The notes under the pieces: generated by a model
Database searches by the model: none
Told to the model about the DNA's origin: nothing
What the model saw: only the letters and a program-made list of their open reading frames with translations
Shown: one piece after another, positions 15,316 to 24,766 of the stretch
Position numbering within the stretch: the stretch's first letter is position 1
How the letters are laid out: every line of letters begins with the position of its first letter
From: Fervidobacterium thailandense
Lineage (GTDB): Bacteria > Thermotogota > Thermotogae > Thermotogales > Fervidobacteriaceae
NCBI RefSeq assembly: GCF_001719065.1
Contig: NZ_LWAF01000004.1
Coordinates: forward strand, 1-64,000
Direction of reading: 5' to 3'
Length of the DNA stretch: 64,000 nt
Position numbers and translations under genes: made by a program

Positions 15316-18078
15316 TCACTTTTTAAAAGGATAATCTTTGAGAATATCCTCCGGCGTAGTTTTCATTCCGTACATTTGGGCGAAGACGGCAACATCCCAT
15401 TGATCGATTTTATTAGCCGTATCGAGCAATGCTCCTGGATCGTAAGGATCAACTGAGAAGTTCTTGTCCCTTGGACCTATGTTGTAAATTACATCAACTC
15501 CGGAGACGGTTGTACCGTACTTTTCAACCAACCTGTTCCAGTCATCTAAGTTTACCCAACCATTGTTATCGAAATCGCCAAGCAAGAAGACCTTACTGTT
15601 TGGAATGATTTCTCTATACGGTGCAAGATCTTCCGTCTCGGAGGGTGATGCTGTTACTCCTTTTATCTGGATGAACCCCTCTTCAAAGCGTATAAAGTCA
15701 CTCTTGTTAACATCGGTACCAAAGTATATTGGTCTTTCAAAAAACGCGAGGGCTGTGATCGTCGCAATTCTTGTATCTTCCGTTAGTTCAAACAACGGAC
15801 CACCAAAGACGTACTTTATTTTGCCACTATCTACCGTTCGTTCGAGAACCTGCATTGTCCCGATATTTGCTATCTGCTCACTCACAATCTTTTCGAACTT
15901 TATTCCCTTGGCCGTATCTGTTGTGAGCGTAAACCAAATGGTGTTCGCACCTTTTGCAGCATCCACAAGGATATATATGTAAGTGCGACCGTATGCATAC
16001 TTTGGCATTATGAGCCTGATTGAACCAGATGAAGTTGTGTATTTTATCCTTATGTATGCAGGTCCACTTTTTTTAAGTTTAAGTTCCAGGGCTTCAGTGA
16101 TCATTCCATTGGCTTTCAGGTAATCTTTATCGTACACAACATATCCCTTTGGATCATCTGGGTCCCACATGTACACCGTCCAATCAAAGGGTTTGTAACC
16201 GGATTTGGGTTTAACTATCTCCACAAAATCCTTACCTTTCTCAACATTTTCGTAAGTAAGGCTAACTATCTTATCCTCCTGTTCCGAACTTGAACCTGGA
16301 AGTTGGTGCAAAATCCTCCAAAGGTATTTAACGTTCGCTATCACATCGTACCTCTTATCGTAGTATGCAAAGGTAATATTGGCTGGATTCGATGCATCTC
16401 GACCATCATCTTTCTTTCCTGGATACTTATAAATACTATCGACGTCCCACTGTGCAAACGAAAGGGTTGTATCTGTCTCAGGTAGAGAAGGTGTTCCTCC
16501 CAAAACGTCGTTCACAAATTTGCTCCCAGGAACAAACAACTGACGGCTTCCGTATGGCTCAAAGTATAGGCTAAGCTGATATCTTGCAGGGTAACTTTTA
16601 GGAACTGGATCATCTTTTCCCGGATTCGTGAGATAATCAGTTTCCGGAGAGTAAGTTGCAGAGACTGTATCAAAGATTTTCCCTTTAAACTTGAGCGCCG
16701 GCAACTTAAAGAATTTACCATTCAGCGGTTCTTTTGCCATAATAGTTATCCGCGTTTCTTCTTCCGCAACAAAACTCAGATAATTACTGCGCTCTCTGTT
16801 TTGACCGTACATTGGCCAGTCTCCGACTGGTTTTCCATTCATTTTCCAAGCGTACACATAACCTGTTGAGATCGATGTTGCAAAGTAATACATTGCAGTT
16901 TCTTCCGCAGTTTGTGAAGAGGTGAGTGCGGACGTTATCGTGAACGCCCCACCTCGCAGGGTTTTTTCCCAAACCTTAGAGAAAGTTTTGTTCTCAGGAT
17001 CAAACGAAACTACAGTTAAAACACCGTCCGCACCAACCGTAGAAGGAATCACAAGGTAGGTTTTGTAATCTCTACCAAGAACAGCCAACGGTGTTGAATT
17101 GATAATTCCTCCCACAACAAAAGGTCCACCATAAACTGAAATGCTTCCACCTGTCTGTCGAACTGCCACAACACTGCCAGCACCAAACGCGTAGATTATA
17201 CCATACGAGTCCACAAGAATCCCGGCAACGTTTGCACTAGGAAGGACTTTGGCACTTTTTGGAACGTAACTAGAATCTGTTATCTGTGAGCGCTCGATAA
17301 CATACATTACACCAGTTGAATTGATAGCGTAAACGTTTTTCTGACTATCCATGGCCATGGGGGTGATAAATTCCCCACTTAGCTCAATAGGACCTTTTAT
17401 TACATTCAGGTTACTTTCATCTATTACGTAAAACTTTCCGTTCTGAGTTAATACGTATAGTTCTTTCTTATCCGGTGAAAGAAGCAGCGGTACTTTCGCA
17501 CTACCATCGATTAGCTGAGAAGATTTTTGAGACAATGTCGTACCATCAAATTCGAATCGATAAACCTTCCCCTTCCTCTCACCAATAGATGATGTGAAAA
17601 TTACAGCCTTTCCACCGTTTACGTATACGGTCACCCCACTCCACGAGGAATTTTCCAGCGAGGATTCTTTGTACGTGCCATCTGAGATATCTTGGACGAC
17701 CAATTTACTATTGGTACCATTATCTGAAGCGTAAACTATGTATTTTTTTCCACCTAACTCAAAATAACTTGCGGGAGTGACTATTGAAACCCCTGAAACC
17801 TGTCCAATAGTTTGTACTACACCTGTTCTCAATATTCTGAACAATTTACCATCGCTCGAAACTGCAAGCATTTCGCCACCGGGCAAACCTATGATGCTCG
17901 GTGACCTTCCGCCTGGTAAGACTTTGTATTCAACACCATCCCAAAGGCCTGCACCACTCTCCGGGATAAACGAGGTGGAACTCGTAGGAGTCGCCAGAAA
18001 AGCACTCAGAATAAGTATCAAAGCAAGAGTAAAGATCGAAGCCAGAAAGACTCCCTTCTTTGACCTCTGAGTAGTCAC
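15316..18078 (-). CDS. Large secreted or surface protein with N-terminal beta-propeller-like repeats and C-terminal dockerin-like EF-hands
   Basis: This protein of about 920 residues has an N-terminal hydrophobic helix after TTQRSKKG, which acts as a signal peptide or membrane anchor. It is followed by roughly 400 residues of repeated short beta-strand units of WD/PQQ-propeller character (KKYIVYASDNG, DKKELYVLTQNGKFYVID). A long beta-rich middle follows. The C-terminus carries two calcium-loop motifs, GDFDNNGWVNLDDWNRL and ANKIDQWDVAVFAQMYG, arranged like a dockerin type I module. GTG at 18078 follows GGAGGTG by 5 nt. No cohesin partner was seen in the window. The function is unknown; surface binding or polymer attachment is a guess. 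Confidence 0.6.
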   Translation of the reverse strand: MTTQRSKKGVFLASIFTLALILILSAFLATPTSSTSFIPESGAGLWDGVEYKVLPGGRSPSIIGLPGGEMLAVSSDGKLFRILRTGVVQTIGQVSGVSIVTPASYFELGGKKYIVYASDNGTNSKLVVQDISDGTYKESSLENSSWSGVTVYVNGGKAVIFTSSIGERKGKVYRFEFDGTTLSQKSSQLIDGSAKVPLLLSPDKKELYVLTQNGKFYVIDESNLNVIKGPIELSGEFITPMAMDSQKNVYAINSTGVMYVIERSQITDSSYVPKSAKVLPSANVAGILVDSYGIIYAFGAGSVVAVRQTGGSISVYGGPFVVGGIINSTPLAVLGRDYKTYLVIPSTVGADGVLTVVSFDPENKTFSKVWEKTLRGGAFTITSALTSSQTAEETAMYYFATSISTGYVYAWKMNGKPVGDWPMYGQNRERSNYLSFVAEEETRITIMAKEPLNGKFFKLPALKFKGKIFDTVSATYSPETDYLTNPGKDDPVPKSYPARYQLSLYFEPYGSRQLFVPGSKFVNDVLGGTPSLPETDTTLSFAQWDVDSIYKYPGKKDDGRDASNPANITFAYYDKRYDVIANVKYLWRILHQLPGSSSEQEDKIVSLTYENVEKGKDFVEIVKPKSGYKPFDWTVYMWDPDDPKGYVVYDKDYLKANGMITEALELKLKKSGPAYIRIKYTTSSGSIRLIMPKYAYGRTYIYILVDAAKGANTIWFTLTTDTAKGIKFEKIVSEQIANIGTMQVLERTVDSGKIKYVFGGPLFELTEDTRIATITALAFFERPIYFGTDVNKSDFIRFEEGFIQIKGVTASPSETEDLAPYREIIPNSKVFLLGDFDNNGWVNLDDWNRLVEKYGTTVSGVDVIYNIGPRDKNFSVDPYDPGALLDTANKIDQWDVAVFAQMYGMKTTPEDILKDYPFKK

Positions 18079-18171
18079 ACTATCACCTCCACGGTTAATC
18101 AATTTTTCATCGTGAATCTTCAAAATCTTATCCTCTAATCTTATTGGTGTTCGTTTCCAAATACTTTAGAC

Positions 18172-19734
18172 CTACCTTGCCACGATTGTATAACCTTCAA
18201 CGTTTAAGGTGTTTCCCGTTTTATCCTTAACTCCCTTAACTTCCAACTTGTACGTTCCCGGAGCGATTGTTGTTTGCACGGTAAAGATAACTCGCCTTTC
18301 AGCTTCCATAATCTCAGAAACGTACATTGAAAGATCGCGGTAGTAGTACGAGAATTCATCTTCCCTTAGAAGCAGGCGAGGTCTATCACTTGTACTAATC
18401 TTACCCGGATCCTCCACTTCAACTTCAAATTTTACTTCGCCAGGAATTATGTAATTTACAGCGTCTCGCTGAATTTCAACACCGTTAACTTTGATCCTCA
18501 CAAGTTTCGGAGGTGTCCGATCCGGGACAAAAATCGTTGTGTTTGCCAGCCCAGCTCTTTTACCTCCACCAGCTTCGACGTAAACTGTAATGTTATGTTC
18601 ACCTTCCTCGGCAACCCATGGAGTGTACAATCGCACTTCGGAAATTTCTTCGTTTGGGTACTCGGCAATTTTCTTTCCGTCGACGAAATAAACAATCTTA
18701 GAAAGAACATCTCCAATTTGCTCCATCGGAACAGCCACAATGAGTACAGTCTGTCCAGCTTCGGGGCTTTCCGGTTGAACTTGAATCTTGAATGCCACAC
18801 CGGCGGCACCGACGTAGAATGTCTTTGAACTTGAGAAAATATTACCACTATCATCGTACGCAACGACGCCCACCGTATGTGGCCCGTTTTGAACATCCGT
18901 AACCACGTAAGTCCAGTTGAACACCTTACCGTTTATGTCCCTTTTCTCTTTCAAAGCACCATCAAAATACAACTCGTAAGACTTTAAACCCACGTTATCC
19001 TCGATTCGGAATTCCACCGGTATCGTGGACATGTTTTGCGGATAGAACAGGTCCGTGTTAATGAGTATTCTGGGAGGTTCAGCATCACGTTGGGTCGGTC
19101 TGAACGTTATCGTTGTTGCATCATCACTGTCAGGTACTTTCGCTGCTACAGAAACCGTGTAATCTCTCTCTTCGCTGAAAACGCCGAGTGGAATGTAGCT
19201 TACCCCGGATGGAATTTCCAAATCCTTACTAACCGCGCCTTCAACAACGAGTTTCACAAGTGGGTTCCGACCGCCTACCTTTATTTGGAGCAGTACGTCC
19301 TCGTTTTTGTAAGGTCTGGGCGGGATTAAGCGCATGTACTCTATTATCGGTCCGGATGTGTCGTATATAAAAACCGTTTTCGTTTCTCTGTATTCCTGTC
19401 CGGTTATCAGTGAATAGCCAGTGACTTCCACCGTATACTTACCGGGTTTGGTTGGTTTCCAAGATATTATGTATGGATGAGAACTTGGAATTGATAACTT
19501 CTGGACACTGCCATCCGAAGAAACGGTGACACTTTTAATTTTAACCCCCGGCTCGACGGTTTCGACAATTATTGAAATTTCCTCGTTTATCCTTCCGTAT
19601 TCTACGGTTTTCAGTCTGATCAGTTTCGTGGAAGGCACTTGTGTGGATTTGGCACATCCAAACAAAACGATTAAAATTAAAACGAACAAGAAGTTTACGA
19701 ATGTATGTTCGGGGAATTTTCTTGTCACTTTCAT
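18172..19734 (-). CDS. Predicted lipoprotein with tandem Ig-like domains
   Basis: This 520-residue protein has a signal peptide ending in the lipobox LFGC (cysteine near residue 27). About four to five repeated beta-sandwich units follow, each containing a W.P or Y.V.V..YD pattern (ISWKPTKPGKYTVEVTGYS, GPHTVGVVAYDDSGN, EGEHNITVYVEAGG, PGTYKLEVKGVKD). These are Big/PKD-like immunoglobulin folds, typical of envelope proteins that project from the cell or bind polymers. It is the first gene of the three-gene surface cluster. The call rests on repeat pattern, not on a named family. Confidence 0.6.
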   Translation of the reverse strand: MKVTRKFPEHTFVNFLFVLILIVLFGCAKSTQVPSTKLIRLKTVEYGRINEEISIIVETVEPGVKIKSVTVSSDGSVQKLSIPSSHPYIISWKPTKPGKYTVEVTGYSLITGQEYRETKTVFIYDTSGPIIEYMRLIPPRPYKNEDVLLQIKVGGRNPLVKLVVEGAVSKDLEIPSGVSYIPLGVFSEERDYTVSVAAKVPDSDDATTITFRPTQRDAEPPRILINTDLFYPQNMSTIPVEFRIEDNVGLKSYELYFDGALKEKRDINGKVFNWTYVVTDVQNGPHTVGVVAYDDSGNIFSSSKTFYVGAAGVAFKIQVQPESPEAGQTVLIVAVPMEQIGDVLSKIVYFVDGKKIAEYPNEEISEVRLYTPWVAEEGEHNITVYVEAGGGKRAGLANTTIFVPDRTPPKLVRIKVNGVEIQRDAVNYIIPGEVKFEVEVEDPGKISTSDRPRLLLREDEFSYYYRDLSMYVSEIMEAERRVIFTVQTTIAPGTYKLEVKGVKDKTGNTLNVEGYTIVAR

Positions 19735-19811
19735 CCTTCTGAACCTCCCACAAACCTTTTCTTGTCAAGTACACATAAAATTTCTGCGCCGGCAGCTGGA
19801 AATCCTGGGGT

Positions 19812-20291
19812 TCAATGTGGAAGGTTCAGGAGGTTGAGAAGCTTGTCCATGATATCAGGAGTGAGGTTAGAAGTACACGCATTCAAGGCAAACTTGGCGA
19901 GTTTGTCAACGTAGTTGTTGAACTCAACGCCCTTATGCGCGGCTACCTTTACAAAATCTACGCGCAGTGATTTCTGAGTACGGAGCAAAAAATCCTTGTA
20001 CGCTCTCGTTAACTCGGTTCTCGCTTCCCACTCGCCCGTTACCCACTTTTGGATCCCTTCGTAGTCGTGGTAAATCACAACGTGCTTTACGGACCGCTCC
20101 AGGGCCAAATTTATCGCGAAAACCGTGGCAAGAAGCTCTCCGGAAACGTTCCTGTGCTTTGCCAGTTGTTCGTCTTCCAAGCAGAAATAGTATTCTTCAC
20201 GAGTACTCGGAACGTATACAGCACCAGAAATCTTACCGTCTCTGTAGGAACCGTCTACATAAATTTCCAAAGCCGACGTTTCGTGCCGCAT
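19812..20291 (-). CDS. Ribonuclease H type I family protein
   Basis: This 159-residue protein has the RNase HI fold and its four acidic catalytic residues: D in EIYVDGSYRDG, E in VSGELLATVFAI, D in VVIYHDYEGIQKW, and D in NNYVDKLAKFA. It should cut the RNA strand of RNA/DNA hybrids. The VYVPSTREEYYF insert replaces the usual GxG strand and is typical of the shorter bacterial Bacillus/Thermotoga-type branch. ATG follows GAGGAGGTAATT. The next gene, ecfT, is 19 nt upstream on the same strand. Confidence 0.85.
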   Translation of the reverse strand: MRHETSALEIYVDGSYRDGKISGAVYVPSTREEYYFCLEDEQLAKHRNVSGELLATVFAINLALERSVKHVVIYHDYEGIQKWVTGEWEARTELTRAYKDFLLRTQKSLRVDFVKVAAHKGVEFNNYVDKLAKFALNACTSNLTPDIMDKLLNLLNLPH

Positions 20292-20310
20292 AATTACCTC
20301 CTCGAGAGAT

Positions 20311-21042
20311 TTATAGCATCACAACCAAGACTAACACAAAAATTTGAGCGAGTACGTACACAGCATCGGTTTTCCGCCATTGGAGTTGATAGTAATGCGT
20401 TCTTTTACCTATTCCGTACTTTCGAGCCATCAACGCGAGTGAAAGTTCCTCGGCCTTTCGGAGAGAGGAAACAAGTAGCGGGACTACGATGCTCGTGATC
20501 AAGGTGAGTTTATTTGCGAGTCCTTTTTCCGTGTAACGCGCTCCCCTGGCTGTTTGGGCTTTGATTATTCTGTCAGCTTCGTCCAAAAGCACCGGGATGA
20601 ATCGAATCGATATCGCCAACATCATTCCAAAGTCCTCGCGAGTTTCCTCCTTAACACGGAAAAGCCTCAGTAGCTCCACTATTCCCCTGGCCAAGAGTAA
20701 CGGAGGCGTTGTGAAGGTGAGGACAGAGGCGTACAGAAATATCAAGGCCAATCTCAGTGCGATGTACAACGCTTCATTTGGGCCTGAAAGCCAATACTGC
20801 ACAATTACCGCGAAAGCCAGCAAGAACCACACACTCTTCAGACTCCTCAAATACACGCGTAATTTGATTTTTGAAAGTAGCATCAGGGCAAGTAAAAAGC
20901 TTCCAGGTATAATGTACTCCTGCAAGTTCCGAACCAGCAAAACCGAGGTTATCCCTACGAGTGTTGAGATCATCTTACCTCGTGGATCTAAGCGGTGTAT
21001 CGGAGAAGATTTGGGAACATATTTTCCTACGGTTAATTTCAA
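20311..21042 (-). CDS. ecfT: Energy-coupling factor transporter T component
   Basis: This 243-residue transmembrane protein is the scaffold subunit of ECF vitamin/metal importers (CbiQ/EcfT family). It has about five to six helices, the early motif SPIHRLDPRGKM, and the two coupling-helix Ala-Arg-Gly-type motifs AQTARGARYTEKG and LMARKYGIG that contact the ATPases. Neither EcfA ATPase nor an S component is next to it, so those must be encoded elsewhere and this scaffold is shared among several vitamin-binding subunits. Confidence 0.9.
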   Translation of the reverse strand: MKLTVGKYVPKSSPIHRLDPRGKMISTLVGITSVLLVRNLQEYIIPGSFLLALMLLSKIKLRVYLRSLKSVWFLLAFAVIVQYWLSGPNEALYIALRLALIFLYASVLTFTTPPLLLARGIVELLRLFRVKEETREDFGMMLAISIRFIPVLLDEADRIIKAQTARGARYTEKGLANKLTLITSIVVPLLVSSLRKAEELSLALMARKYGIGKRTHYYQLQWRKTDAVYVLAQIFVLVLVVML

Positions 21043-21095
21043 GTTTCAAACACCTCTTTCACGCTCTTTCGATTCAGCCGTGCAAACAGTGCGTC

Positions 21096-21689
21096 TTATC
21101 GTTTACTTACTGTTTTGGAGTTAGTTTCTTGCCTTACCCCACTTTGGAAACGCGTAAATTCTGAAATTAACTCGGAGTAGAAACGGAAAAATCTTTCGAC
21201 GTATACGTTATAGCGATCACTTCGGCCGTTGTAAGCGGAAATTGTGCGGAGAATATCCCCATTATAAACGTTCTTGAGTGTTAGATAGACGTACCTGTAT
21301 GCGATTTTGAGTTGCCAATCAGGGTAGTTGAGTAAATCAACGTGTTTCCTATGAATCTGCTTAAACTCCCTAACGTCCTTATAAAAATTTGCAACGTAAA
21401 AAACAGCCGCTTCGTGAAGTTGAAAGTAGCCGATCGCCTTCCCGTTGTCGCCCACTTTGTTTCTGAACATGCTCTCGACCAAACCAAAAGCTACCATCAT
21501 AAGCGGGTCAACTGCGCCGGGTACGATTTTTGATTCTTCCTCCAACGTGACTGCGATGAGCCGCGCATCACGCTCAGGAACACCGTACTTACGTAGAATT
21601 GCGAATGTGAATTCTTGGAGAACTCCTGAAAACGCAAGAAATGGAACCGTTATCAAACCAACGATCAGCGCCTTTAACCTTGCCTCCAT
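21096..21689 (-). CDS. Lytic transglycosylase-like protein (SLT domain)
   Basis: This 197-residue exported protein has an N-terminal signal or anchor helix (LKALIVGLITVPFLAFSGVL) followed by a goose-lysozyme/SLT-like fold. The catalytic glutamate lies in FGLVESMFRNKV. The substrate-binding GYFQL and SAYNG motifs follow in family order. It should cut the glycan strands of peptidoglycan, aiding insertion of envelope machinery or turnover. The specific subfamily is not clear. It is on the same strand as its neighbours but separated by short gaps of 30-50 nt. Confidence 0.75.
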   Translation of the reverse strand: MEARLKALIVGLITVPFLAFSGVLQEFTFAILRKYGVPERDARLIAVTLEEESKIVPGAVDPLMMVAFGLVESMFRNKVGDNGKAIGYFQLHEAAVFYVANFYKDVREFKQIHRKHVDLLNYPDWQLKIAYRYVYLTLKNVYNGDILRTISAYNGRSDRYNVYVERFFRFYSELISEFTRFQSGVRQETNSKTVSKR

Positions 21690-21725
21690 GATTCCACCAC
21701 AACCTAAGGTTTTTTCGAAAACCGT

Positions 21726-22484
21726 CTAAAAGCTTATCTCTATTTCTTGACCATCCTTCCAACCGTATTCCGACTTTGCGTTCCCTTTGTTGACTGCGAT
21801 CTCGACGTAGCCGGTGCTGTCTTCGTGTAGCAGTAACTCGCCTTCATCGACATCCGCGTAAGTCTCGACAACCGGAACCTTGTAAGTCTTTCCACCCACT
21901 CTTAGTTTTACCTCGGAGATATCCTCCAGCCACTCGAAGGGTATATTCGTTTCCACGTTGCCGAACCTGTCAAAGTAGGCAATTTCACCAAGAATTAGGT
22001 GATCTGAACGATGCGCACGTTTGTAAGGTAGCGTAGCGTAGTTCGGAAGTCGCGTGCCAAGCTCGTCGAAGATACCCTTTGAGATGTAAGCAGCGGCGGG
22101 AGAGAATATATCTCTACCGTGGAAGGTCCTCGAGCCTCCCACGTGGTATTTTCTGTTCGTCAGCTCTACCACCTTCTCAGGTTCGTGTCTCTCGAGCACC
22201 AATGTCAGTAAACCGTTATCAGGTGCAACGAAGTAGTACTTCTCCGTCTTCACCGCAATCGCCTTCCGCGCGGTTCCCACACCGTAGTCAACGACTGTCA
22301 GGAATATTGTACCTTTCGGGAACCAATCAACACTTCTATCAAGCACGTACATTGCCTCGCGTACGTTGTACGGGGTGATGTTGTGTGTCAGGTCGACGAT
22401 CTCGACATCCGTAATGGACCTCATTACACCTTTACAGATACCAACATAATGCGAGTTACCCCAATCCGTTATGAAGACGATCAT
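21726..22484 (-). CDS. SAM hydroxide adenosyltransferase (DUF62 family)
   Basis: This 252-residue protein belongs to the S-adenosylmethionine hydroxide adenosyltransferase family (DUF62, relatives of fluorinase and chlorinase), which splits SAM to adenosine and methionine using hydroxide. The N-terminal FITDWGNSHYVGICKGVM and the later PDNGLLTLVLE and YFDRFGNVETNI segments are typical. It starts with ATG at 22484, seven nt after GGAGG, and overlaps the upstream M20 hydrolase stop by ATGA. The biological need for SAM hydrolysis here is not known. Confidence 0.85.
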   Translation of the reverse strand: MIVFITDWGNSHYVGICKGVMRSITDVEIVDLTHNITPYNVREAMYVLDRSVDWFPKGTIFLTVVDYGVGTARKAIAVKTEKYYFVAPDNGLLTLVLERHEPEKVVELTNRKYHVGGSRTFHGRDIFSPAAAYISKGIFDELGTRLPNYATLPYKRAHRSDHLILGEIAYFDRFGNVETNIPFEWLEDISEVKLRVGGKTYKVPVVETYADVDEGELLLHEDSTGYVEIAVNKGNAKSEYGWKDGQEIEISF

Positions 22485-23611
22485 TCTGCATCCTCCCTCC
22501 CCGCAGCAAAACTCCAGAGTTTCAACAACCATTTTACCACAAAATCGATGAGGAACGGAATCACCTCGTCGGAGGGAAGGAAACGAGGGTTGTGAAGACC
22601 AACGATCTCGTCACCGGTTCTGGTGCCTGCCCAAAACATCAGGGATGGATATTTGAGCGAAAAGAAACCAAAGTCTTCGCCTGTGTACTTCATACCGCAA
22701 TCGATGATAGAATACCCGTTATCCACAACAAAGTTTTCGAAGAGTTCAACCAACTCAGCTTCGTTCACAACGGGTGGGTACAAACTTCCACGCCTGATCG
22801 TTCCTCCGTAAGTAGAAGCCATCAAGCTTAGGTTCTCAAAAGTTTTCGCAACGATCTCGAGCGTTTCGCCACGTATCGAACCTTCAACCACTGCCTCATC
22901 CGAGAGCTGGTTTCTCACGTTTCCGGCCCGCATCTTTCCGAAGCCCACAAGCACACGCCTACCAACATCGTCACAATCGAGCGGCTCGCTGTAAAACCGG
23001 TGCAAAAATCTAACGGCCTTTTCAAGTGCGTCCACGCCCCTGAATTTCTGAGCGATGTGGACTGACCTTCCGGTGAAAACTGCATCTACCTCCATTGCGC
23101 ACGCAAAGAGTGTCCCTCTTGTGGTGGCAAACTCTCCAAGTTTGTACTCATCGGTTACGTGTAGTGCGGTTGCAAACTTCACCTTGTAGCGCTCGCGCAT
23201 TTCCTCCAAAACGTACTTTGCACCACCGATCGTCTCTTCCGCAGGCTGGAACACGAAGAGATAGTTGCCGGGCAACTTATCTTCAACTATTCTTAGCAAA
23301 ACCCCATACGCCACCGCCATGTGTACGTCGTGACCGCATGCGTGCATATTCGAATTTTTTGATGAGTACGTCCAACCGGTCTCCTCGCGGATTGGGAGGG
23401 CGTCCATATCGGCCCTGTATAGCACCGTCGGCAACTCCGGCTCGGACTCCAGATATACGAGCAAGCCTGTTTTCGCTATCGTAGAGGCTCTCAGTCCGAG
23501 GGACTCAACAGCTTCGATCAAGATCCGCTGCGTTTGAGCCTCCGAAAACGCCAACTCAGGAGTTTGGTGCAACAGATGTCTGAGTTCCACCGGAGACAAT
23601 CTCGAGCTCAA
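22481..23611 (-). CDS. M20 family amidohydrolase (N-acyl amino acid / hippurate hydrolase type)
   Basis: This 376-residue metallopeptidase-fold enzyme removes N-acyl groups from amino acids or short peptides. It has the N-terminal HQTPELAFSEAQT, the metal-binding MHACGHDVHMA, and the catalytic Glu pair in FQPAEETIGGAK, with a dimerisation domain in between. TTG is the start, seven nt after GAGGTG. It overlaps the DUF62 gene by 4 nt, so the two are coupled. A salvage or scavenging role is likely; the exact substrate cannot be told. Confidence 0.88.
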   Translation of the reverse strand: MSSRLSPVELRHLLHQTPELAFSEAQTQRILIEAVESLGLRASTIAKTGLLVYLESEPELPTVLYRADMDALPIREETGWTYSSKNSNMHACGHDVHMAVAYGVLLRIVEDKLPGNYLFVFQPAEETIGGAKYVLEEMRERYKVKFATALHVTDEYKLGEFATTRGTLFACAMEVDAVFTGRSVHIAQKFRGVDALEKAVRFLHRFYSEPLDCDDVGRRVLVGFGKMRAGNVRNQLSDEAVVEGSIRGETLEIVAKTFENLSLMASTYGGTIRRGSLYPPVVNEAELVELFENFVVDNGYSIIDCGMKYTGEDFGFFSLKYPSLMFWAGTRTGDEIVGLHNPRFLPSDEVIPFLIDFVVKWLLKLWSFAAGREDAE

Positions 23612-23663
23612 CTTAAGTCACCTCAACTTCCAATTTCAAATGTTACCTGAACGATTATACCAC

Positions 23664-23696
23664 AAAAAATTAAGCCGGCGGGATCGTCCCGCCGGC
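23664..23696 (-). terminator. Intrinsic terminator of the peroxiredoxin gene
   Basis: On the minus strand a perfect 10-bp GC-rich stem (23674-23683 with 23687-23696, loop TCG) is followed by TTA and then ATTTTTT-like sequence. It lies just after the peroxiredoxin stop at 23729. Confidence 0.9.
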
Positions 23697-23728
23697 CGTG
23701 ACTCTCCATCGCGCCGCTTAGTCTTTCA

Positions 23729-24370
23729 TTAGCCCTCGAGCTTTTTGTGGCAGAACCACCAATCGTAACATTCGTATTCCTTGAGTCTCTTTTCAGCCGT
23801 TGCACAGTCGGTTGCCGGTGGAATGATGACCCTGTCACCGAGCAGTTCGTTGTTTGGCCAGTTGGCAGGAATTGCAACTTTGTTCTGATCACTAAGTTGC
23901 AAACCTTTAACCATTCTGAGTATTTCGTCCATGTTCCTTCCAAGTTCCTGTGGATAGTAGAGCGAAGCCCTCAAGATACCGTTCGGATCAATGATGAAGA
24001 CCGCCCTAACCGTGTTCGTACCCTTACCCTCGTGAATCATACCGAAGAGTTCAGCGATCTGTCCCCTGTCGTCCGCAATGATCGGGAATTGGATCTCAAT
24101 CCCAAGTTTCTCCTTGATCCACTCGACCCACTTGATGTGGGAAAACACCTGGTCGATGCTCAAACCGATCAACTCGGTGTTCAGTTTCTTGAACTCCTCG
24201 TACCTCTTCTGGAACGCAACGAACTCCGTCGTACAAACCGGTGTGAAGTCCGCCGGGTGGCTGAAAAGTACGACCCACTTACCAGCGTAGTCTTTTGGGA
24301 AGTTAATAACACCATGCGTCGTTTTCGCTGTGAACTCGGGAACCTTGTCACCAATCAGCGGGAATCCCAT
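23729..24370 (-). CDS. Peroxiredoxin (archaeal-type, long Prx6-like)
   Basis: This 213-residue enzyme reduces hydrogen peroxide and alkyl hydroperoxides through a peroxidatic cysteine (Cys46 in [13 protein letters not shown]). The C-terminal extension carries two further cysteines near 201 and 207 (YECYDWWFC), as in the decameric thioredoxin peroxidases of thermophilic archaea, where they act as resolving residues. ATG follows a GGAGG site. It is a single-gene unit with its own terminator and shares its upstream region with the divergent respiratory operon, so both may respond to oxygen or redox state. Confidence 0.93.
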   Translation of the reverse strand: MGFPLIGDKVPEFTAKTTHGVINFPKDYAGKWVVLFSHPADFTPVCTTEFVAFQKRYEEFKKLNTELIGLSIDQVFSHIKWVEWIKEKLGIEIQFPIIADDRGQIAELFGMIHEGKGTNTVRAVFIIDPNGILRASLYYPQELGRNMDEILRMVKGLQLSDQNKVAIPANWPNNELLGDRVIIPPATDCATAEKRLKEYECYDWWFCHKKLEG

Positions 24371-24484
24371 AACCTCTACCTCCTTTTTGCCAGCTTTTCT
24401 CTCGGTTTTGCTTTCATTTGAACATAACCGTATAGGGATTTTACAATCACATTTATGAGAACCACTATAATTTTATACCTAATC

Positions 24485-24501
24485 TAATTCATAATCAATT
24501 A
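24485..24501. promoter_or_regulatory. AT-rich near-palindrome between peroxiredoxin and Mbx operon
   Basis: TAATT-N7-AATTA with inner AT symmetry forms a 17-bp dyad of Fur/PerR-box length, 115-131 nt before the peroxiredoxin start. A role as a peroxide or metal operator is only suggested by size, composition and context. Apart from the promoters and repeats listed here, I see no gene in the 436-base gap 24371-24806. Confidence 0.25.
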
Positions 24502-24592
24502 ACTTTGAGTAACTTTTCCGGACATTAATATTACAAATGTATTGTATTTGTTCCACACAGCGCCGATGCTTGCGAATCACTGTCTCGCGATT

Positions 24593-24620
24593 TTGAGTTT
24601 AAAGTTAATTTTGGTATAAT
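24593..24620 (+). promoter_or_regulatory. Upstream promoter of the Mrp/Mbx operon
   Basis: TTGAGT (24593-24598), a 16-nt spacer and a TGG-extended perfect TATAAT (24615-24620) form a good sigma-A promoter. It would give a leader of about 180 nt that contains both copies of the 18-bp repeat. Confidence 0.55.
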
Positions 24621-24702
24621 TTCGATGATGAAGCTACGAGATGTTCCCCAAGAGTAAACAAGAGTAAAATAGAAACGGTAATAAACACTTTTTCGTGAAT
24701 TA

Positions 24703-24720
24703 GTAGACTTTTTCTGTCTA
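24703..24720 (+). repeat. 18-bp direct repeat, copy 1, with internal dyad
   Basis: GTAGACTTTTTCTGTCTA occurs exactly twice in this gap. Within it TAGAC and GTCTA form an inverted repeat around a 7-nt T-rich centre, the size of a dimeric regulator site or a small RNA hairpin. The copies are 62 bp apart start to start, about six helical turns. Confidence 0.75.
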
Positions 24721-24736
24721 TTTTCGTATTTTAACC

Positions 24737-24766
24737 TTGGCATATTTTGTGTTATCCTTGTAAAGT
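24737..24766 (+). promoter_or_regulatory. Second promoter of the Mrp/Mbx operon
   Basis: TTGGCA (24737-24742), an 18-nt spacer and TAAAGT (24761-24766) resemble a sigma-A promoter close to the first gene. Its -10 box overlaps the start of repeat copy 2, so a protein bound there would block it. Confidence 0.4.
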
